A stretch of DNA of 64,000 nt, from contig NZ_CP017186.1 of the NCBI RefSeq assembly GCF_001729745.1, positions 434,001 through 498,000 on the forward strand. Reading direction: 5' to 3'. Made by a program: the position numbers and the translations under genes. Source of the DNA: Enterobacter hormaechei subsp. hoffmannii. Its GTDB lineage: Bacteria > Pseudomonadota > Gammaproteobacteria > Enterobacterales > Enterobacteriaceae. This document shows, one piece after another, positions 12,283 to 21,087 of the stretch (its first letter is position 1; every line of letters begins with the position of its first letter). A model generated the notes under the pieces. The model was given only the letters and a program-made list of their open reading frames with translations, had not been told where the DNA came from and ran no database searches.

Positions 12283-13212
12283 ATGGATACCGCTCTGCCC
12301 ACGCCCGTCTTTGCCCGTCGAAATGTGGCCTATGCCTGCGCCACGCTCTGCTGTCTGCTTTGGGGAAGCTCATACCCGGCCATTAAAAGCGGCTACGAAC
12401 TCTTCCAGATCGCGACCGATGATATTCCGTCCAAAGTCGTCTTTGCCGGATACCGTTTTCTGTTTGCCGGTGCGTTGCTGCTGCTCTTTGCCCTGGCCCA
12501 GCGTAAACCGATTGGCAGGCTCACACCCACGCAGTTTGGTCAGCTCACGATCCTCGGGCTGACCCAGACCACCATCCAGTACACCTTCTTTTATATCGGC
12601 CTTGCTTACACCACCGGGGTGAACGGCTCGATCATGAATGCCACCGGGACCTTCTTCAGCGTGCTGCTGGCGCACTTTATCTACCACAACGACAAACTCA
12701 GCTATAACAAAACGCTGGGCTGTGTTCTGGGCTTTACCGGCGTGATGCTGGTGAACTTCCACGGCGGGTTAAGTGATTTCCAGTTTGTCTGGCAAGGTGA
12801 CGGATTTGTGGTGCTGGCGGCCTTTATTCTCTCTGCGGCCACGCTTTACGGGAAACGCATTTCCCAGACCGTTGACCCGACGGTGATGACGGGATGGCAG
12901 CTGGCGATAGGCGGGGCGGCACTGGTTGCGGGAGGCTATGCCACGGGCGGGGCGCTGGAGGTGCACAGCATGAAGGCCGTCGCCGTGCTGGGGTATCTGA
13001 CGCTGCTCTCATCCGTGGCGTTCGCCCTGTGGAGCGCGCTGCTGAAAGTGAACCGCGTGAGTATGATTGCCCCGTTCAACTTTGTCATACCTGTAGCAGG
13101 AACGGTGCTCTCCGCCATATTCCTCGGCGAAGACATTCTGGACATCAAATACGCGATTGCGCTGGTGCTGGTCTGCTCGGGGATCTGGTGGGTGAATAAA
13201 CGTCGTGCCTAA
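12283..13212 (+). CDS. EamA-family (DMT) membrane transporter
   Basis: 309 residues from ATG 12283; an ATG at 12271 would add four residues but has no ribosome site. Ten hydrophobic segments arranged as two EamA repeats, the first around LLWGSSYPAIKSG, the second around LYGKRISQTVDPTVMTGWQL. Family members are drug/metabolite exporters; the substrate cannot be read from sequence. It replaces E. coli genes found between rplI and ytfB, so it is a local difference. Convergent with ytfB, with a REP element between their ends. Confidence 0.85.
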   Translation: MDTALPTPVFARRNVAYACATLCCLLWGSSYPAIKSGYELFQIATDDIPSKVVFAGYRFLFAGALLLLFALAQRKPIGRLTPTQFGQLTILGLTQTTIQYTFFYIGLAYTTGVNGSIMNATGTFFSVLLAHFIYHNDKLSYNKTLGCVLGFTGVMLVNFHGGLSDFQFVWQGDGFVVLAAFILSAATLYGKRISQTVDPTVMTGWQLAIGGAALVAGGYATGGALEVHSMKAVAVLGYLTLLSSVAFALWSALLKVNRVSMIAPFNFVIPVAGTVLSAIFLGEDILDIKYAIALVLVCSGIWWVNKRRA

Positions 13213-13221
13213 GAACAAAAG

Positions 13222-13251
13222 TGCCGGGGGGCGGCTTCGCCTTACCCGGCC
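13222..13251. repeat. REP element
   Basis: TGCCGGGGGGCGG ... CTTACCCGGC: a single palindromic REP unit of the enterobacterial GCCGGRTGGCG...TACCCGGCCTAC type, between the convergent transporter gene and ytfB. Confidence 0.8.
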
Positions 13252-13258
13252 TGGGCTA

Positions 13259-13897
13259 TTAACGTGCTCTGATAAAACTGCCGTCCGGCTGGCGGGTAAA
13301 CAGTACCTGCTGCCCGTTTCCGGTATCGATCGTTAACCCGGTCACCACCCCACTGGCATTCTGGCGGATCTGCACCATCTGACCATTTTGCAGGTTGCTG
13401 AGCGGCTTGCCAGCTCCCTCGACTTGCGCCATGGCATACACATCCGTTGCCGGCAGATTGTGGTCGCGGAACAGCTGAGCAAGGGTTTTCCCTGGCTCTA
13501 CGCGATACGAACGCCACTGCTGCTCAATGCCGGTGGGCTGTTGCGCCTGTGGCTCTGAAGGGGCGGCGGCCTGCTCCTGATCTTCCTGAACAGGTTCAGG
13601 TTCAACCGGCGCAACCTGGCCCGGATCGTTAGACGGTGTGACCAGTTGCGTCTGCATCGGCTGTGAATCAGGCTGCGGCTGGCTTTGCGACTGGATATCC
13701 AGCTCAGCATTGCGGCTTACCGGCCCAGTATCAACGTTGTCACTGCCGGAAGGAAGCAGGAAACCGATGACCATCAGCAACGCGCCGATGATAATGCCTC
13801 TGCGGTGCAAAGGCGGCAGCGGGTCCATGATGCGAAAGTTATCCGGCGCATGCCAGATTTTCGCCAGGGTAGGTTTCAGTTCAAATCGCCCGGGCAT
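13259..13897 (-). CDS. ytfB: YtfB, OapA-type cell-envelope protein
   Basis: 212 residues from ATG 13897, equal to E. coli YtfB; GAGGAGAG precedes it. Cytoplasmic N-terminus, one membrane segment at about residues 31-50 (RRGIIIGALLMVIGFLLPSG), a Gln/Pro/Glu-rich periplasmic linker, then a C-terminal LysM-like OapA domain (YRVEPGKTLAQLFRDHNLPA ... LFTRQPDGSFIRAR). In E. coli it associates with the division site and binds glycans. Single gene, divergent from fklB. Confidence 0.93.
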   Translation of the reverse strand: MPGRFELKPTLAKIWHAPDNFRIMDPLPPLHRRGIIIGALLMVIGFLLPSGSDNVDTGPVSRNAELDIQSQSQPQPDSQPMQTQLVTPSNDPGQVAPVEPEPVQEDQEQAAAPSEPQAQQPTGIEQQWRSYRVEPGKTLAQLFRDHNLPATDVYAMAQVEGAGKPLSNLQNGQMVQIRQNASGVVTGLTIDTGNGQQVLFTRQPDGSFIRAR

Positions 13898-14128
13898 GGC
13901 TCTCCTCCTGCTCCGCGTCTTTTTATCCTGTCCTGAGAAGTGTAGTTTGCTAACTGCCTGATGGGCGTAACAAAGCCAGCTTTCGTGACATATATTAGGG
14001 AAAATCCTGACGGCTACTATTGTTTCCGTTTCGTCGCAGTTTGTCACCTTTACTTAAGACAAAGTTTTACCCATAAGGGCATGGCTGATATGCTGCCCGC
14101 TACTTTAAATGTGATGGAAGGAAAACCC

Positions 14129-14749
14129 ATGACCACCCCGACTTTTGACACTATCGAAGCGCAGGCAAGCTACGGCATCGGCTTGCAGGTAGGACAGCAG
14201 CTGAGCGAATCCGGCCTGGAAGGTCTGTTACCGGAAGCGCTGGTGGCGGGTATCGCTGACGCGCTGGAAGGCAAGCAGCCCGCTGTGCCGGTTGACGTTG
14301 TGCACCGTGCGCTGCGTGAAATCCACGAACGTGCTGACACTGTACGTCGCGCGCGTTTCGAAGAGATGGCGGCAGAAGGCGTGAAATATCTGGAAGAGAA
14401 CCGTGAGCGTGAAGGCGTGAACAGCACCGAGTCCGGCTTGCAGTTCCGCGTAATCAATCAGGGTGATGGCGCAATCCCGGCGCGTACCGACCACGTTCGC
14501 GTACACTACACCGGTAAGCTGATCGACGGCACCGTGTTCGACAGCTCCGTCGCGCGTGGCGAACCGGCTGAATTCCCGGTCAACGGCGTGATTGCAGGCT
14601 GGATCGAAGCCCTGACCCTGATGCCAGTAGGTTCAAAATGGGAACTGACTATCCCGCACAACCTGGCATACGGCGAGCGTGGCGCTGGCGCGTCCATTCC
14701 GCCATTCAGCACCCTGGTGTTTGAAGTCGAGCTGCTGGAAATCCTGTAA
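14129..14749 (+). CDS. fklB: FklB, FKBP-type peptidyl-prolyl isomerase (FKBP22)
   Basis: 206 residues from ATG 14129, the E. coli length. The N-terminal helical dimerisation part (about 1-90, [20 protein letters not shown]) is followed by the FKBP domain (about 105-206) with [35 protein letters not shown] and FEVELLEIL. Catalyses cis-trans isomerisation of X-Pro bonds. No signal peptide. Ends in its own terminator. Confidence 0.96.
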   Translation: MTTPTFDTIEAQASYGIGLQVGQQLSESGLEGLLPEALVAGIADALEGKQPAVPVDVVHRALREIHERADTVRRARFEEMAAEGVKYLEENREREGVNSTESGLQFRVINQGDGAIPARTDHVRVHYTGKLIDGTVFDSSVARGEPAEFPVNGVIAGWIEALTLMPVGSKWELTIPHNLAYGERGAGASIPPFSTLVFEVELLEIL

Positions 14750-15063
14750 TCGGTTTTTCTTATTTTCCTCTCTCCGATCGGGGAGAGGAAAATAGCGATA
14801 AAACCTGGAGTTACGACGGAATCAACATTTTGTATTGCAAACGAAACTGTTACGTGTATTTTTGTGAGCTGTTTCGCGCTGTATGAGTGATATGACACTC
14901 ACTTTCAACATATTATTAACATAATATTCAAATCATAGTATTCATCCCGCCGATTCTTACCTACTATCGATAAGCCCTTACAAAGGGAACGTCATTTTTT
15001 TGGCGTATTTAAAGGCCAGAAGAGCCTTAACAACACAGACAGGCATAAACAGGAAAATATCAC
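14750..15063 (+). promoter_or_regulatory. fklB terminator and cycA leader region
   Basis: 314 bases. The first part holds the fklB terminator; 14880-14940 is AT-rich and likely carries the cycA promoter, though no hexamer pair is convincing. The CA-rich stretch AACAACACAG near 15029-15038 lies before the cycA ribosome site (AGGAAA, 15051-15056). In E. coli the sRNA GcvB pairs with CA-rich cycA leader sequence; that role here is inference. Confidence 0.5.
14762..14793. terminator. Bidirectional terminator after fklB
   Basis: ATTTTCCTCTC (14762-14772) pairs perfectly with GAGAGGAAAAT (14783-14793), 12 bases after the fklB stop, with A/T flanks on both sides. Confidence 0.75.
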
Positions 15064-16473
15064 ATGGTAGATCAGGTCAAAGTCGCCGCCGCAGAAGAGG
15101 CGACGTCTGAACAGTCGCTACGGCGAAATCTCACGAACCGTCACATTCAGCTCATTGCCATTGGCGGCGCCATCGGCACAGGGCTGTTTATGGGCTCGGG
15201 CAAAACCATCAGTCTTGCAGGCCCGTCGATCATCTTCGTTTATATGATCATCGGTTTTATGCTCTTTTTCGTGATGCGTGCAATGGGTGAATTGCTGCTC
15301 TCGAACCTCGAATACAAATCCTTCAGCGACTTCGCGTCAGACCTGCTCGGCCCGTGGGCTGGCTATTTTACCGGCTGGACCTACTGGTTCTGCTGGGTGG
15401 TTACCGGCATGGCGGATGTTGTCGCTATTACGGCCTACGCCCAATTCTGGTTCCCCGGCCTGTCGGACTGGGTGGCCTCGCTGGCGGTGATTGTCCTGCT
15501 GCTGAGCCTCAACCTCGCGACCGTTAAAATGTTCGGTGAGATGGAGTTCTGGTTCGCGATGATCAAAATCGTCGCCATCATCGCGCTGATTGTCGTCGGG
15601 CTGGTAATGGTGCTGACGCACTTCCAGTCGCCAACTGGCGTTCAGGCCTCGTTTGCCCATCTGTGGAATGATGGCGGCTGGTTCCCGAAAGGCATCAGCG
15701 GCTTCTTCGCCGGTTTCCAGATTGCGGTGTTCGCGTTTGTCGGGATTGAGCTGGTGGGGACCACGGCGGCGGAAACTAAAGATCCGGAGAAATCCCTGCC
15801 GCGCGCGATCAACTCCATTCCGCTGCGTATCATCATGTTCTACGTGTTCGCGCTGATCATCATTATGTCCGTGACGCCATGGAGCTCAGTAGTGCCAACC
15901 AAGAGCCCGTTCGTCGAGCTGTTCGTGTTGGTGGGGCTGCCCGCTGCCGCGAGCCTGATTAACTTCGTGGTGCTGACCTCTGCGGCCTCTTCCGCGAACA
16001 GCGGCGTCTTCTCCACCAGCCGTATGCTGTTTGGTCTGGCGCAGGAGGGCGTTGCCCCGAGCGCGTTCGCCAAACTGTCTAAACGTGCGGTACCGGCGAA
16101 AGGGCTGACCTTCTCCTGCATCTGTCTGCTGGGCGGTGTGGTGATGCTCTACGTTAACCCGAGCGTAATCGGCGCGTTCACGATGATCACCACGGTGTCG
16201 GCGATCCTGTTTATGTTCGTCTGGACCATCATCCTCTGCTCATACCTGGTGTACCGCAAACAGCGTCCACATCTGCATGAGAAGTCGATCTACAAGATGC
16301 CACTGGGCAAGCTGATGTGCTGGGTGTGCATGGCGTTCTTCGTCTTCGTGCTGGTGCTACTGACGCTGGAAGAAGATACCCGTCAGGCGCTCATCGTCAC
16401 GCCGCTGTGGTTTATCGCGCTGGGGCTGGGCTGGCTGTTTATCGGTAAGAAACGGATGGCTGGCATGCGATAA
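15064..16473 (+). CDS. cycA: CycA, D-serine/D-alanine/glycine permease
   Basis: 469 residues (E. coli 470). APC-superfamily amino-acid/proton symporter with twelve membrane segments. The family signature IGGAIGTGLFMGSGK is at about residues 33-47, and GTTAAETKDPEKSLPRAIN near 235. Imports glycine, D-alanine, D-serine and the drug D-cycloserine. The nearest relatives in the family (AroP, ProY) are excluded by the conserved position between fklB and ytfE. Followed by a REP pair that doubles as a terminator. Confidence 0.95.
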   Translation: MVDQVKVAAAEEATSEQSLRRNLTNRHIQLIAIGGAIGTGLFMGSGKTISLAGPSIIFVYMIIGFMLFFVMRAMGELLLSNLEYKSFSDFASDLLGPWAGYFTGWTYWFCWVVTGMADVVAITAYAQFWFPGLSDWVASLAVIVLLLSLNLATVKMFGEMEFWFAMIKIVAIIALIVVGLVMVLTHFQSPTGVQASFAHLWNDGGWFPKGISGFFAGFQIAVFAFVGIELVGTTAAETKDPEKSLPRAINSIPLRIIMFYVFALIIIMSVTPWSSVVPTKSPFVELFVLVGLPAAASLINFVVLTSAASSANSGVFSTSRMLFGLAQEGVAPSAFAKLSKRAVPAKGLTFSCICLLGGVVMLYVNPSVIGAFTMITTVSAILFMFVWTIILCSYLVYRKQRPHLHEKSIYKMPLGKLMCWVCMAFFVFVLVLLTLEEDTRQALIVTPLWFIALGLGWLFIGKKRMAGMR

Positions 16474-16480
16474 GCATGTT

Positions 16481-16556
16481 GCCGGGTGGCGCTGACGCTT
16501 ACCCGGCCTACGTTCGAGGACGTTGTAGGCCCGGCAAGCGCTAGCGCCACCGGGCT
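16481..16556. repeat. Inverted REP pair (BIME) and cycA terminator
   Basis: Two REP units in opposite orientation: GCCGGGTGGCGCTGACGCTT at 16481-16500 and its counterpart ending at 16555. The second unit (GCCCGG ... CCGGGC then a T run) also looks like an intrinsic terminator for cycA, just before the convergent ytfE stop. Confidence 0.85.
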
Positions 16557-16559
16557 TTT

Positions 16560-17222
16560 TTATTTACCCGATAATGCACGCGGGAACAGAACGTTATTCT
16601 CAAGACTGATGTGTTCCATCAGATCGTCGATCATCTCGTTGATGCCGTTGTACATCGCTTTCCAGGTGGTGCACGCCTCTGGTGGCGGTGTGACATTGTG
16701 GGTGGTGTGTTTGATCACTTCCAGCAGTTCGCCGGCGTCATCATGTTCGCTTTCCATCACGCTGATGGGCCCCATTGCCTGGCTGCCCATGCCCTGTTTG
16801 ATCATCGGGAAGAGGATCTGCTCCTCTTTCATCATGTGGCTGGATAGTTCTTCGTGCAGCATGGTCAGGTATTTCGCCAGGCCGCGCGGTACGGAAGGTT
16901 TATCGGCGTGAACGCGCTCAACTTTGGTGGCCTGTAAAATCAGCTCCGGCAACTGTTCGCGGTGACGGTCGTGGTAACGCACAATGATATGGTCGATGAT
17001 TTCAGCCAGCGGCGCGGTGCGCCAGTCTTTGTCGACAGGCTGTTCTGCCAGCTTAGCCAGCTCCGCTTCGATAGCTTCTACATCCAGCTCTTTACGCGAC
17101 GCTGCGCGCGCCAGCGTTTGCTTACCGCCGCAGCAGTAATCCATATCGTATTTACGGAACAGCGCTGAAGCGCGAGGGATGGAGAGCGCCAGCTCGCCTA
17201 AGGGTTGGTCGCGGAAGGCCAT
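16560..17222 (-). CDS. ytfE: YtfE, di-iron protein for repair of iron centres (RIC)
   Basis: 220 residues, the E. coli length. The N-terminal ScdA-type domain carries the Cys pair in [12 protein letters not shown] (residues about 26-37). A hemerythrin-like domain (about 80-215) has iron-ligand histidines in [37 protein letters not shown] and [10 protein letters not shown]. It repairs iron-sulfur clusters damaged by nitric oxide. A textbook NsrR operator overlaps its promoter, so it should be induced by nitrosative stress. Confidence 0.97.
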   Translation of the reverse strand: MAFRDQPLGELALSIPRASALFRKYDMDYCCGGKQTLARAASRKELDVEAIEAELAKLAEQPVDKDWRTAPLAEIIDHIIVRYHDRHREQLPELILQATKVERVHADKPSVPRGLAKYLTMLHEELSSHMMKEEQILFPMIKQGMGSQAMGPISVMESEHDDAGELLEVIKHTTHNVTPPPEACTTWKAMYNGINEMIDDLMEHISLENNVLFPRALSGK

Positions 17223-17248
17223 AGCAGTTACCTCATCATCAGGAATAT

Positions 17249-17271
17249 AAGATGCATTTTAAATGCATCTT
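17249..17271. promoter_or_regulatory. NsrR operator upstream of ytfE
   Basis: AAGATGCATTT, one base, AAATGCATCTT: two perfect 11-base arms that match the known NsrR consensus (AAGATGCATTT-N-AAATGCATCTT). A -10-like TATAGT on the minus strand sits just upstream at 17281-17286. The site begins 26 bases before the ytfE start. Confidence 0.9.
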
Positions 17272-17400
17272 TATGTGGATACTATAACCCTTTAGAGGCA
17301 AGGGTAAAAATGAGAAGGGGATCACAAAAAAATCGTGCTTTTAACTTGCTGATTGAATGCAGAAAAGGGCTTTCGAAAGTTTTTAAAGGTGGAGAAACAG

Positions 17401-17427
17401 TAAACAACCTGCCGCGCGTGCCGATAG
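17401..17427 (+). promoter_or_regulatory. Sigma-28 (FliA) promoter of the Tsr-like receptor
   Basis: TAAA (17401-17404), 15 bases, GCCGATAG (17420-17427): consensus except the last base. It is followed by an 8-bp inverted repeat ATACAGGT/ACCTGTAT (17428-17451) in the leader. Confidence 0.85.
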
Positions 17428-17467
17428 ATACAGGTCAGACAATACCTGTATATAAAAAAGGCAACGC

Positions 17468-19114
17468 ATGTTTAAACGTATAAAAGTCATTACTCTTTTG
17501 ATTTCGGTGCTGCTTGTGCTCGGCATCATGCAACTGATCTCCGCCGGCATTTTCATTAATGCGCTCAATAACGACAAAGAGAACTTCACCGTTTCTCAGC
17601 TTTCCAGCCAGAACGTCGCGGAGTTTACCGACGCCTGGATCAGCCTGAATCAGGCGCGTGTCACCCTTAACCGCGGCATGCTGCGTCTGCAAAGCAGCAT
17701 GGCGTCGCAGATTAACGGCGGGCAGCTGAACGAGCTGGTCAATACCGCGAAAAACCTGCTGGCTGATGCCCAGACACATTACGATAAATATTACGCGCTG
17801 CCGGAAACGCCGGGTATGGACGAGCACCTGGCCGACAGGCTGGAAGAGCACTACCGCATCTACTCCGCCACGCTGACGCAAATGAACGTTCTGCTGGGGC
17901 AGGGCAATCTGGAAGATATGTTCAAACAAAATGCCGAACAGAAGCAGACCGCGATGCAAAAGGTCTATCGCGAGTGGCGGGAGGCGCAGGCCGCGCTCAC
18001 CGACAAAGGCATCAAGGACAATGAAAGCGACTACAAACGCATTCTGTGGATCCTGTCTGCGGTGATGCTGCTGGTGATCGCGGTGATTATTTCCAGCTGG
18101 ATTGCGATGCGCCGCGTGCTGCTGCTGCCGCTGGAAGAGGTGATCAGCCATATCCGCGCCATTGCGGCAGGGGATTTAACCCAGCCGATTCAGGCTGAGG
18201 GTAAAAATGAAATGGCGATCCTGGCGCGCAACGTTCAGGAGATGCAGACTGCGCTGGCCAACACGGTGGGCGTGGTGCGTGAAGGCGCAGATACCATCTA
18301 CACCGGCGCGGGTGAAATCTCGGCGGGCAGCAACGATCTCTCGTCTCGCACAGAGCAGCAGGCCGCTTCTCTGGAAGAGACGGCAGCCAGCATGGAACAG
18401 TTAACCGCCACCGTGAAGCAAAACGCCGATAACGCGCGTCAGGCTTCTCGTCTGGCGCTGGACGCCTCCTCCACCGCGAAGAAGGGCGGAAATGTGGTAG
18501 AAGGCGTGGTGCGCACCATGGACGAAATCGCCACCAGTTCCAGCAAAATTGCGCAAATTACCAACGTAATCGATGGCATTGCCTTCCAGACCAATATTCT
18601 GGCGCTGAACGCGGCGGTAGAAGCGGCGCGTGCGGGCGAGCAGGGGCGTGGCTTCGCGGTTGTCGCGGGTGAGGTGCGTACCCTTGCCCAGCGCAGCGCT
18701 CAGGCGGCGAAAGAGATCAAAGCCCTGATCGATGATTCCGGCGAGCGCGTTAACGCGGGCTCTCAGCTGGTAAATGAAGCGGGCGCGACGATGGCAGAGA
18801 TCGTCAATGCAGTTACGCGCGTGACTGACATCATGGGTGAGATTGCGTCGGCCTCCGACGAACAGAGCCGCGGTATCGACCAGGTGGGCCAGGCGGTGGC
18901 GGAGATGGATCGCGTTACCCAGCAGAACGCCTCGCTGGTGGAGGAGTCTGCGGCGGCGGCGGCGGCGCTGGAAGATCAGGCCGCGCGCCTGAACGACGCG
19001 GTGGCGGTGTTTAAGATCACCCGTAACCAGGCGGTGAAAGCCGCGCCGGTAAAGACCTATGCACCTAAAGCGCAGCCCGTAGCGGCGTCTGAAGCGAACT
19101 GGGAAACGTTCTGA
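17468..19114 (+). CDS. Tsr/Tar-type methyl-accepting chemotaxis protein
   Basis: 548 residues. Membrane segments at about 8-30 and 192-214. Between them is a four-helix TarH-type sensor domain. The first helix contains R-(4)-R-(3)-R spacing (QARVTLNRGMLR) like the amino-acid-binding arginines of Tsr. HAMP is at about 215-265, then the signalling hairpin IDGIAFQTNILALNAAVEAA near 375-395. The C-terminus is NWETF, the pentapeptide that tethers CheR and CheB, as in Tsr. An amino acid is a reasonable ligand guess but not proven. Inserted between ytfE and ytfF relative to E. coli. Confidence 0.94.
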   Translation: MFKRIKVITLLISVLLVLGIMQLISAGIFINALNNDKENFTVSQLSSQNVAEFTDAWISLNQARVTLNRGMLRLQSSMASQINGGQLNELVNTAKNLLADAQTHYDKYYALPETPGMDEHLADRLEEHYRIYSATLTQMNVLLGQGNLEDMFKQNAEQKQTAMQKVYREWREAQAALTDKGIKDNESDYKRILWILSAVMLLVIAVIISSWIAMRRVLLLPLEEVISHIRAIAAGDLTQPIQAEGKNEMAILARNVQEMQTALANTVGVVREGADTIYTGAGEISAGSNDLSSRTEQQAASLEETAASMEQLTATVKQNADNARQASRLALDASSTAKKGGNVVEGVVRTMDEIATSSSKIAQITNVIDGIAFQTNILALNAAVEAARAGEQGRGFAVVAGEVRTLAQRSAQAAKEIKALIDDSGERVNAGSQLVNEAGATMAEIVNAVTRVTDIMGEIASASDEQSRGIDQVGQAVAEMDRVTQQNASLVEESAAAAAALEDQAARLNDAVAVFKITRNQAVKAAPVKTYAPKAQPVAASEANWETF

Positions 19115-19120
19115 TACTGT

Positions 19121-19186
19121 GCCGGGTGGCGCTGACGCTTACCCGGCCTACGGTTTTGTAGGCCCTGCAAGCTAAGCGCCGCTGGT
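19121..19186. repeat. REP pair, second unit degenerate
   Basis: GCCGGGTGGCGCTGACGCTT is at 19121-19140, the same 20 bases as the unit at 16481, followed by a weaker inverted unit at about 19158-19186. It separates the convergent receptor and ytfF genes. Confidence 0.8.
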
Positions 19187-19194
19187 CGAAAACC

Positions 19195-20160
19195 TCACCC
19201 CTCCGACGCCGGAACGACCATCGGTTTTTCCGGCTTCGCTCTCACCGCAATCACCACCCCAACGACCAGCAGCGCGATCCCGCAGGCTGTTAGCAGCGGC
19301 GGCACGCTCTGGCGCATCAGGAAGGTATAGAGCAGCCCGGCCAGCGTTTCAAAGACAATCAGCGGCCCCAGTATCACCGTCGGCAGCTTCTGGCTGGCAA
19401 TGTTCCAGCACAGCGCGCCAACCCACGAACAGAGCACGGCAATGGCGACCATTAACCCGACGAATACCCACGGGCGCGGTCCGAAGGGCAGGGCGAAATC
19501 CGGATGCTGGCTACCCAGCCAGATACATGCACCCACATAGCCCAGCAACGAGACAGGAAGCGTGACCAGCGCCTGCGCCGTCGCCCACATCATCGGATGT
19601 TTATCCGGGTTTTCCCGCAGCCAGCGTGCGTTGCGCAGGGCATACCAGGCCCAGCAGACAACTGAAATAACCGCCAGAAAGATCCCAGAACCGTAACGCC
19701 ACAAGCTGAAGTTTTCGAGGCCGTGGCGTAGCTCGGCAATATTCACGCACACCAGCCCCACGGCGATGCATACCAGCGCAGGCACCATTTTTGACCACGC
19801 CAGTTTCCCGTCTCGCTGGCTATAAAGCAGGTTTGCGAAAACCGGAATGACCACCGGCAGCGTGCCGATAATCATGGTCGACACCGGCGCACCGGTACGC
19901 TGAATGGCGCTGGCCAGGCAGACGTAGTAGATAAGATTACCCATCATGGTCAGCCACAGCGCGGTGAGCCAGTCCTGGCGACTCAGCTGGCGCAGACGCG
20001 CACGCCCCAGCCATGCCAGCGGCACGGCAATAAGCCCCAGCGCCAGATAGCGTCCGGTCGACTGCAATATTGCCGGGTACTCCGGCACAATCAGCGGGCC
20101 GACGAAAATCAGCCCCCACATCAACCCTGCAAGCAGGGCATACAACACGCCGCTAATCAT
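19195..20160 (-). CDS. ytfF: YtfF, DMT/EamA-family inner-membrane transporter
   Basis: 321 residues from ATG 20160, the E. coli length; the longer upstream frame adds a hydrophilic stretch not in the family. Ten hydrophobic segments, with GLMWGLIFVGPLIVPEYP in the first and FETLAGLLYTFLMRQSVPP near the end. Substrate not established. In E. coli ytfF adjoins qorB (ytfG); here a 7-kb accessory block separates them. Confidence 0.92.
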   Translation of the reverse strand: MISGVLYALLAGLMWGLIFVGPLIVPEYPAILQSTGRYLALGLIAVPLAWLGRARLRQLSRQDWLTALWLTMMGNLIYYVCLASAIQRTGAPVSTMIIGTLPVVIPVFANLLYSQRDGKLAWSKMVPALVCIAVGLVCVNIAELRHGLENFSLWRYGSGIFLAVISVVCWAWYALRNARWLRENPDKHPMMWATAQALVTLPVSLLGYVGACIWLGSQHPDFALPFGPRPWVFVGLMVAIAVLCSWVGALCWNIASQKLPTVILGPLIVFETLAGLLYTFLMRQSVPPLLTACGIALLVVGVVIAVRAKPEKPMVVPASEG

Positions 20161-20469
20161 CTTTTCGTCCACAGTAATACATGTTGTAGCCAGTGTAGGA
20201 GGCACAGATGCACGCGTATTGTATGAGGTTGCGCATTAGCGCTCAGGGAACGTAAAGACATGGGGCCAAAGCGTCAGCCGCCAGGATACTTTTTCCGTGG
20301 TTTCAGTTTAATCCTACAAGACATACCTATAAGACCTACAGGCTTCGAAGGACGGTGTCATTACTATAGTCGACGGATTTTTACGACCACGGCATAACGT
20401 CGGTTTTCATATCCTGCAATCAACGACGTGGGACGATGAGAACGATCGGCCTATTTTACAGGAAAGAAG
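20161..20469. other. Gap before the accessory block
   Basis: 309 bases holding the divergent promoters of ytfF and the 20470 gene. The stretch 20330-20360 contains loosely repeated ACATACCTATAAGACCTACA-like units; no known operator was recognised. The 20470 gene has AGGAAAG at 20460-20466 as ribosome site. Confidence 0.4.
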
Positions 20470-21078
20470 ATGCAGGAAGTCATATGGTCCGAACAGGTGA
20501 TGCTGACAGGGCGTTCCCGTATTTCTATCAGCGGAGCCAATAATGTATTTTGTTCCGCGCTGGTGGTGCTTTTCAGGAATATTATTTCGCCAGGCATTAT
20601 TACCATGCCAGAGATCCAGGTGCAGGTCTTTGTCGGAATGACGCTGCCACAGGTGTTCGTATGGCGGATGAAGGAGGATGCGGCAATGGAAGGGAAGATC
20701 CCTCGTATTGTTTTCTGTACTGACTCTTGCTTCCGAATGCTGTCAGGGACCAGCGGATATGAACGAACACTGTTCATTACTCCAGATACCAGCATTTATG
20801 CGGTGGCTGAAATAATCAGACGCTGGATTGCCGGTTACGCCTCGCACGCTTCGGACAACGTTCTGCCTCTGCTCACTCGATGTGATAACCGAACCATGCA
20901 AATGCTGGAAAAAGATGTCCCACTTCCTCTTGAGGCCAGACGGCTCTTTCGCTCGGTAAAAACGCTTTATTGTCAGCGCGCTTTACTGTCGGACCGGATC
21001 GGGACGCACAGCCGTCAGGAATTATATCTAAAAGCGCGTCTGATACTCAGTCAAAGCCAAACATTAGCGCTTGGTTAG
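20470..21078 (+). CDS. Uncharacterised protein, possibly a degenerate LuxR-type regulator
   Basis: 202 residues; not recognised as a named family. No signal peptide or membrane segment. The C-terminal half (LPLEARRLFRSVKTLYCQRALL ... SRQELYLKARLIL) has spacing reminiscent of a LuxR-type helix-turn-helix tail (NRQELY...), but the central recognition helix pattern is not convincing. It is convergent with the EvgS-like kinase gene, nine bases between stops, so a regulatory link is plausible but unproven. A good AGGAAAG site and absence of alternative overlapping genes support that it is real. Confidence 0.6.
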   Translation: MQEVIWSEQVMLTGRSRISISGANNVFCSALVVLFRNIISPGIITMPEIQVQVFVGMTLPQVFVWRMKEDAAMEGKIPRIVFCTDSCFRMLSGTSGYERTLFITPDTSIYAVAEIIRRWIAGYASHASDNVLPLLTRCDNRTMQMLEKDVPLPLEARRLFRSVKTLYCQRALLSDRIGTHSRQELYLKARLILSQSQTLALG

Positions 21079-21087
21079 GCTCAAGGT

